From NCBI GenBank assembly GCA_934090935.1, contig CAKOKD010000002.1, forward strand, positions 124,001 to 188,000: a stretch of DNA of 64,000 nucleotides. The letters are read 5' to 3'. Every line of letters begins with the position of its first letter. The stretch's first letter is position 1. Under the pieces are notes generated by a model. That model was not told the DNA's origin and made no database searches. It saw nothing but the letters and a program-made list of their open reading frames with translations. A program made the position numbers and the translations under genes. Origin of the DNA: an uncultured Bacilli bacterium (GTDB lineage: Bacteria > Bacillota_I > Bacilli_A > RF39 > UBA660). Shown here piece after piece: positions 61,674-64,000 of the stretch.

Positions 61674-63440
61674 ATGTTTGATAAAATACGTTATATCGAT
61701 GGTACAACAGTTGTTGTAGGTATCAATAAAAGCAATATGGTTATTCCTAACTTGATGAACATGCATGTTGTATTTGAAAACGACAAAGACACTCTTTTAG
61801 GAGAGGTAAAAAAAGTGGATTCAGATACGGTAAGCATTGGTTTGCTTGGTCAATTTATTGGATCCCGTTTTGTTGCTGGAACAATAAAAAAACCTACACT
61901 TGATAGTCGTGTTAGAGTTATAAATGATGATGAGTTAAATATCATCTTAGGAAGTGATGATGGTAAGAGTTTATACCTTGGACATTCAGCAATATATCCG
62001 GATAAAAATGTTTATATAGATATCAATCAGTTTTTTTCAAACCACTCAGCAATATTTGGAAACACTGGTTCAGGTAAGAGTTGTTCAGTTGCAAGAATAA
62101 TTCAAAATATATTTCTAAATAAACAATTTCTTGCTTATAATGCCAATCTTTTCATATTTGATGCTTATGGTGAATATAAAAACGCTTTCAAAGTCTTACC
62201 AAAGTTCAATCAAAATTATCAATATAAATTCATAACATCGAATCCAGTAGACCCCGAAGATGTTCAGTTGAATATACCGGTATTTTTGTTAACTATCGAT
62301 GATATATGTTTACTTTTACAAGCGGATAACCATCATCAATATACCATAATCGAAAGAATGCTAAAACTTGCAAAATTATTTTCAAAAGATGATGAGGAAA
62401 CTAAAAAACTAAAAAACCATTTAATCGCCAAAGCTATAATGTCTGTTTTGTTTTCAAATCAAAACGCAGCTGGTAAGAAAAACGACATTTTCACAATTAT
62501 AAGTGATTGTTCAACTCCCGAGTTTAATGTTGATACAGATATTCAGGGAATTGGATACACAAGAAAGTTCAGTGAGTGTTTTGGAATAGATCGAAATGGA
62601 GAATTCGGTGAATCCGTATTGATAAATGAGTATTTGCTTAAATTTATAGATGATGAAATAGAAAGCAAAATAGAAGTACCAACAGATGCATTTTATACTC
62701 TTGATGATTTAGAAAGAGCATTGTCTTTTACGTTGATAGGAGATGGATTCTTAGGCAATAGAATAATGCAAGATAACGCGGTTATTATGCAAGTTAGATT
62801 ACATTCTCTAAACAATTCGTCCAACCGAAAATTCTTCTCGTTTAAAAACTATATCAATCTTGAAAATTATATTTCTTCACTTATCATCAATAACAATAGA
62901 AGAAGCCAAATTATAAATATCAATCTTGAGGACATTGATGATAATTTAGCTAAAACAATAGTTAAGATATTCTCCAAAATGTTGTTTGACTTTGCTAAAA
63001 GAAGACGTGTTCGTGCAGCCATTCCTTTCCATTTATTTATTGAAGAAGCTCATAGATATGTTGTAAATGATAATGATCACTTCTTACTTGGATATAATAT
63101 CTTTGAAAGAATCGCAAAAGAAGGAAGAAAATATGGCGTTATGCTTGATTTAGTAAGCCAAAGACCGGTTGAGATATCAGAAACCGTAATAGCTCAAATG
63201 AGCAACTTCTGTATCCTTAAAATGACTCATCCAAGAGACCTTGACTATATCAACAAGATGCTTCCAAATATAAGTGGAGATATAATCGAGAAACTTACAA
63301 GTTTACAAAGTGGTACAATGGTTGCCTTTGGAACAGCATTTAAAATACCTGTAATTGTAAAAATGGATATGCCTGATCCTGCACCATACTCTTCCAACTG
63401 TGACGTTGTATTTCGTTGGAAACCTATACAAAAGCAATAA
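61674..63440 (+). CDS. HerA-like (DUF87) hexameric ATPase
   Basis: 588-aa FtsK/HerA-superfamily ATPase. N-terminal HAS-barrel-like beta domain (about 1-100), P-loop IFGNTGSGKSCSVARII (about 128-140), Walker B with HLFIEEAHRYV, sensor region LVSQRPVEISETVIAQ and a Thr/Arg-rich closure with CILKMTHPRDLDYI. HerA enzymes pair with NurA nuclease in archaea and with Sir2 or DUF4297 effectors in bacterial defence; none of these is next to it in the window. ATG 61674 follows GAGGTTGG. Terminator after the stop. Confidence 0.88.
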   Translation: MFDKIRYIDGTTVVVGINKSNMVIPNLMNMHVVFENDKDTLLGEVKKVDSDTVSIGLLGQFIGSRFVAGTIKKPTLDSRVRVINDDELNIILGSDDGKSLYLGHSAIYPDKNVYIDINQFFSNHSAIFGNTGSGKSCSVARIIQNIFLNKQFLAYNANLFIFDAYGEYKNAFKVLPKFNQNYQYKFITSNPVDPEDVQLNIPVFLLTIDDICLLLQADNHHQYTIIERMLKLAKLFSKDDEETKKLKNHLIAKAIMSVLFSNQNAAGKKNDIFTIISDCSTPEFNVDTDIQGIGYTRKFSECFGIDRNGEFGESVLINEYLLKFIDDEIESKIEVPTDAFYTLDDLERALSFTLIGDGFLGNRIMQDNAVIMQVRLHSLNNSSNRKFFSFKNYINLENYISSLIINNNRRSQIININLEDIDDNLAKTIVKIFSKMLFDFAKRRRVRAAIPFHLFIEEAHRYVVNDNDHFLLGYNIFERIAKEGRKYGVMLDLVSQRPVEISETVIAQMSNFCILKMTHPRDLDYINKMLPNISGDIIEKLTSLQSGTMVAFGTAFKIPVIVKMDMPDPAPYSSNCDVVFRWKPIQKQ

Positions 63441-63456
63441 TTTTATTGCTTTTTTT
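63431..63456 (+). terminator. Terminator of the HerA-like gene
   Basis: AAAGCAATAA / TTATTGCTTT, minimal loop, T7; overlaps the stop. Confidence 0.85.
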
Positions 63457-63492
63457 AAATATCAAGATATAATATAAAAAAGAAGTGATTTT

Positions 63493-63849
63493 ATGAATAG
63501 AGATGAAATTTTAAATTTTTTAAATGACAACATGGATAATAAAGTTGATATATTTTCATTGGCTACAAGATTAGGTTTCTTAGTCGTATCATCAGAAAAA
63601 GAAAAAGCAATTCCTAGAATGAGTGTATTTACACAAGACCATATGCTTTTTAAAATAATAACCATTCCTAAATATATAGGATCTCTTGACACAGCTTTTC
63701 TGCTTGAATATATGTTGACATTCTATCTTGCTTATCAAAGTGAAAATAAGGATATGTTTTTAAGTGTTGATTTAGAATATACTTTTGATGAATATGTAAA
63801 AAGCATTGTAGATGAATTCAATACTAATAAAAAGAAAACTGTAAAATAA
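63493..63849 (+). CDS. Small unknown protein downstream of HerA
   Basis: 118-aa cytosolic protein, not recognised. The N-terminal pattern DIFSLATRLGFLVV followed by short strands resembles the opening of ImmA/IrrE-type proteins (LAxxLGI-x-V), but the HExxH helix is absent (the corresponding helix reads TAFLLEYMLTFYLAYQSE). RBS AAGAAGTGAT. It lies 52 bp after the HerA-like gene across a terminator. Could be a HerA partner or an independent small protein. Confidence 0.5.
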   Translation: MNRDEILNFLNDNMDNKVDIFSLATRLGFLVVSSEKEKAIPRMSVFTQDHMLFKIITIPKYIGSLDTAFLLEYMLTFYLAYQSENKDMFLSVDLEYTFDEYVKSIVDEFNTNKKKTVK

Positions 63850-63860
63850 CGTAAAGTTTA

Positions 63861-63889
63861 TTTACTAATTATATATATTATGTTATATT
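63861..63889 (+). promoter_or_regulatory. Promoter at the right edge
   Basis: TTTACT (63861-63866), 17-nt spacer, TATATT (63884-63889) with TG at 63881-63882 (extended -10). No ORF begins in the remaining 110 bases. Confidence 0.6.
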
Positions 63890-63895
63890 AAAATT

Positions 63896-64000
63896 ACCTA
63901 AGAGAGGCTATTAACATAAAACCGACTAATTGTGATTATTGGGAATCTAATTGGCTTGTTGTGTTGAAGACCTAGTCATTGGCTAGGGATCCTAATACAG
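63896..64000 (+). other. Untranslated leader or RNA gene running off the window
   Basis: Sequence downstream of the edge promoter with no ORF. It contains a hairpin CCTAG / CTAGG (about 63972-63988) and a repeated CTAATTG element (63934 area and 63953 area). I do not recognise tmRNA, SRP RNA, RNase P, rRNA or a T-box. It may be a structured leader of the next gene or the start of a stable RNA. Confidence 0.35.

Noticed and set aside
1..64000. Mycoplasma genetic code (TGA as Trp)
   Set aside because: Several genes end at TGA at the expected length (for example 28325 and 51278) and Trp is encoded by TGG throughout.

Overview
The window is an AT-rich (roughly 30% GC by eye), gene-dense chromosomal segment from a low-GC Gram-positive-type bacterium. 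It encodes RNase HIII, YlbD/YlbE, CvpA, ParC, FtsW, a RpoD/SigA sigma factor, YqeY, YqfC/YqfD and YqzL, and the order of several blocks matches the Bacillus chromosome. TGA is used as stop and TGG as Trp, so this is the standard bacterial code and not the Mycoplasma code. Minimal gene versions (AlaRS without its C-terminal domain, a 26-residue YqzL), sporulation-type genes without a wider sporulation set, pilin-like proteins and glycine-rich surface proteins suggest an uncultured gut Bacilli lineage of the RF39 / Mycoplasmatota-related kind. That placement is inference.

Layout. 0-2 kb: the tail of a large surface protein and an RsgI-like membrane protein. 2-3.7 kb (-): formate-THF ligase. 3.8-6.8 kb: a five-gene nucleotide-hydrolase / acetyltransferase operon, then an unassigned small RNA with its own promoter and terminator. 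7-10 kb: a uracil-DNA-glycosylase-like protein, tRNA-His, holA and rnhC, the last two convergent and overlapping. 10-17 kb: cvpA, trxA, parC, ylbD-ylbE and two tandem paralogous membrane metallopeptidases. 17-19.4 kb: two prepilin-like proteins. 19.4-25.7 kb: nfo, a divergent RnfC/RnfD-like pair, a TM2 protein, ftsW, a tail-anchored protein and frr. 25.8-29.5 kb: two minus-strand unknowns, a SpoIIM-like protein and mnmA. 29.7-31.8 kb: a glycine-rich surface protein behind a G8 promoter. 31.9-41.9 kb: dnaG-rpoD-trmK, lepA, a Myb-repeat protein, hemW, a cadherin-like surface protein, rpsU and yqeY. 42-51 kb: an accessory island with a MacB-like exporter, a repeat-flanked cassette, a PP2C phosphatase, a GNAT fusion and a second G8-promoter surface protein. 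51-58 kb: yqfC, yqfD, vanZ-like, ybeY, era, yqzL, recO, cmk, alaS, mscL. 58-64 kb: a transglutaminase-like and an NlpC/P60-like protein, pyrimidine-nucleoside phosphorylase, a HerA ATPase and a small partner, and a promoter at the right edge.

How it works together. Most of the window is conserved housekeeping (replication priming, sigma factor, translation, tRNA modification, DNA repair, division) in short operons. Many have textbook promoters with a 17-nt spacer and U-tract terminators. Between these blocks lie envelope modules: tailless or doubly anchored pilins, Gly-rich modular adhesins, cadherin-like domains and metallopeptidases. The most unusual signals are the duplicated promoter whose -35/-10 spacer contains a G8 tract in front of two shuffled surface proteins, the 394-bp direct repeat flanking a cassette in the exporter region, and an RnfC/RnfD pair that keeps its Fe-S clusters but lacks the usual flavin/NADH motifs.
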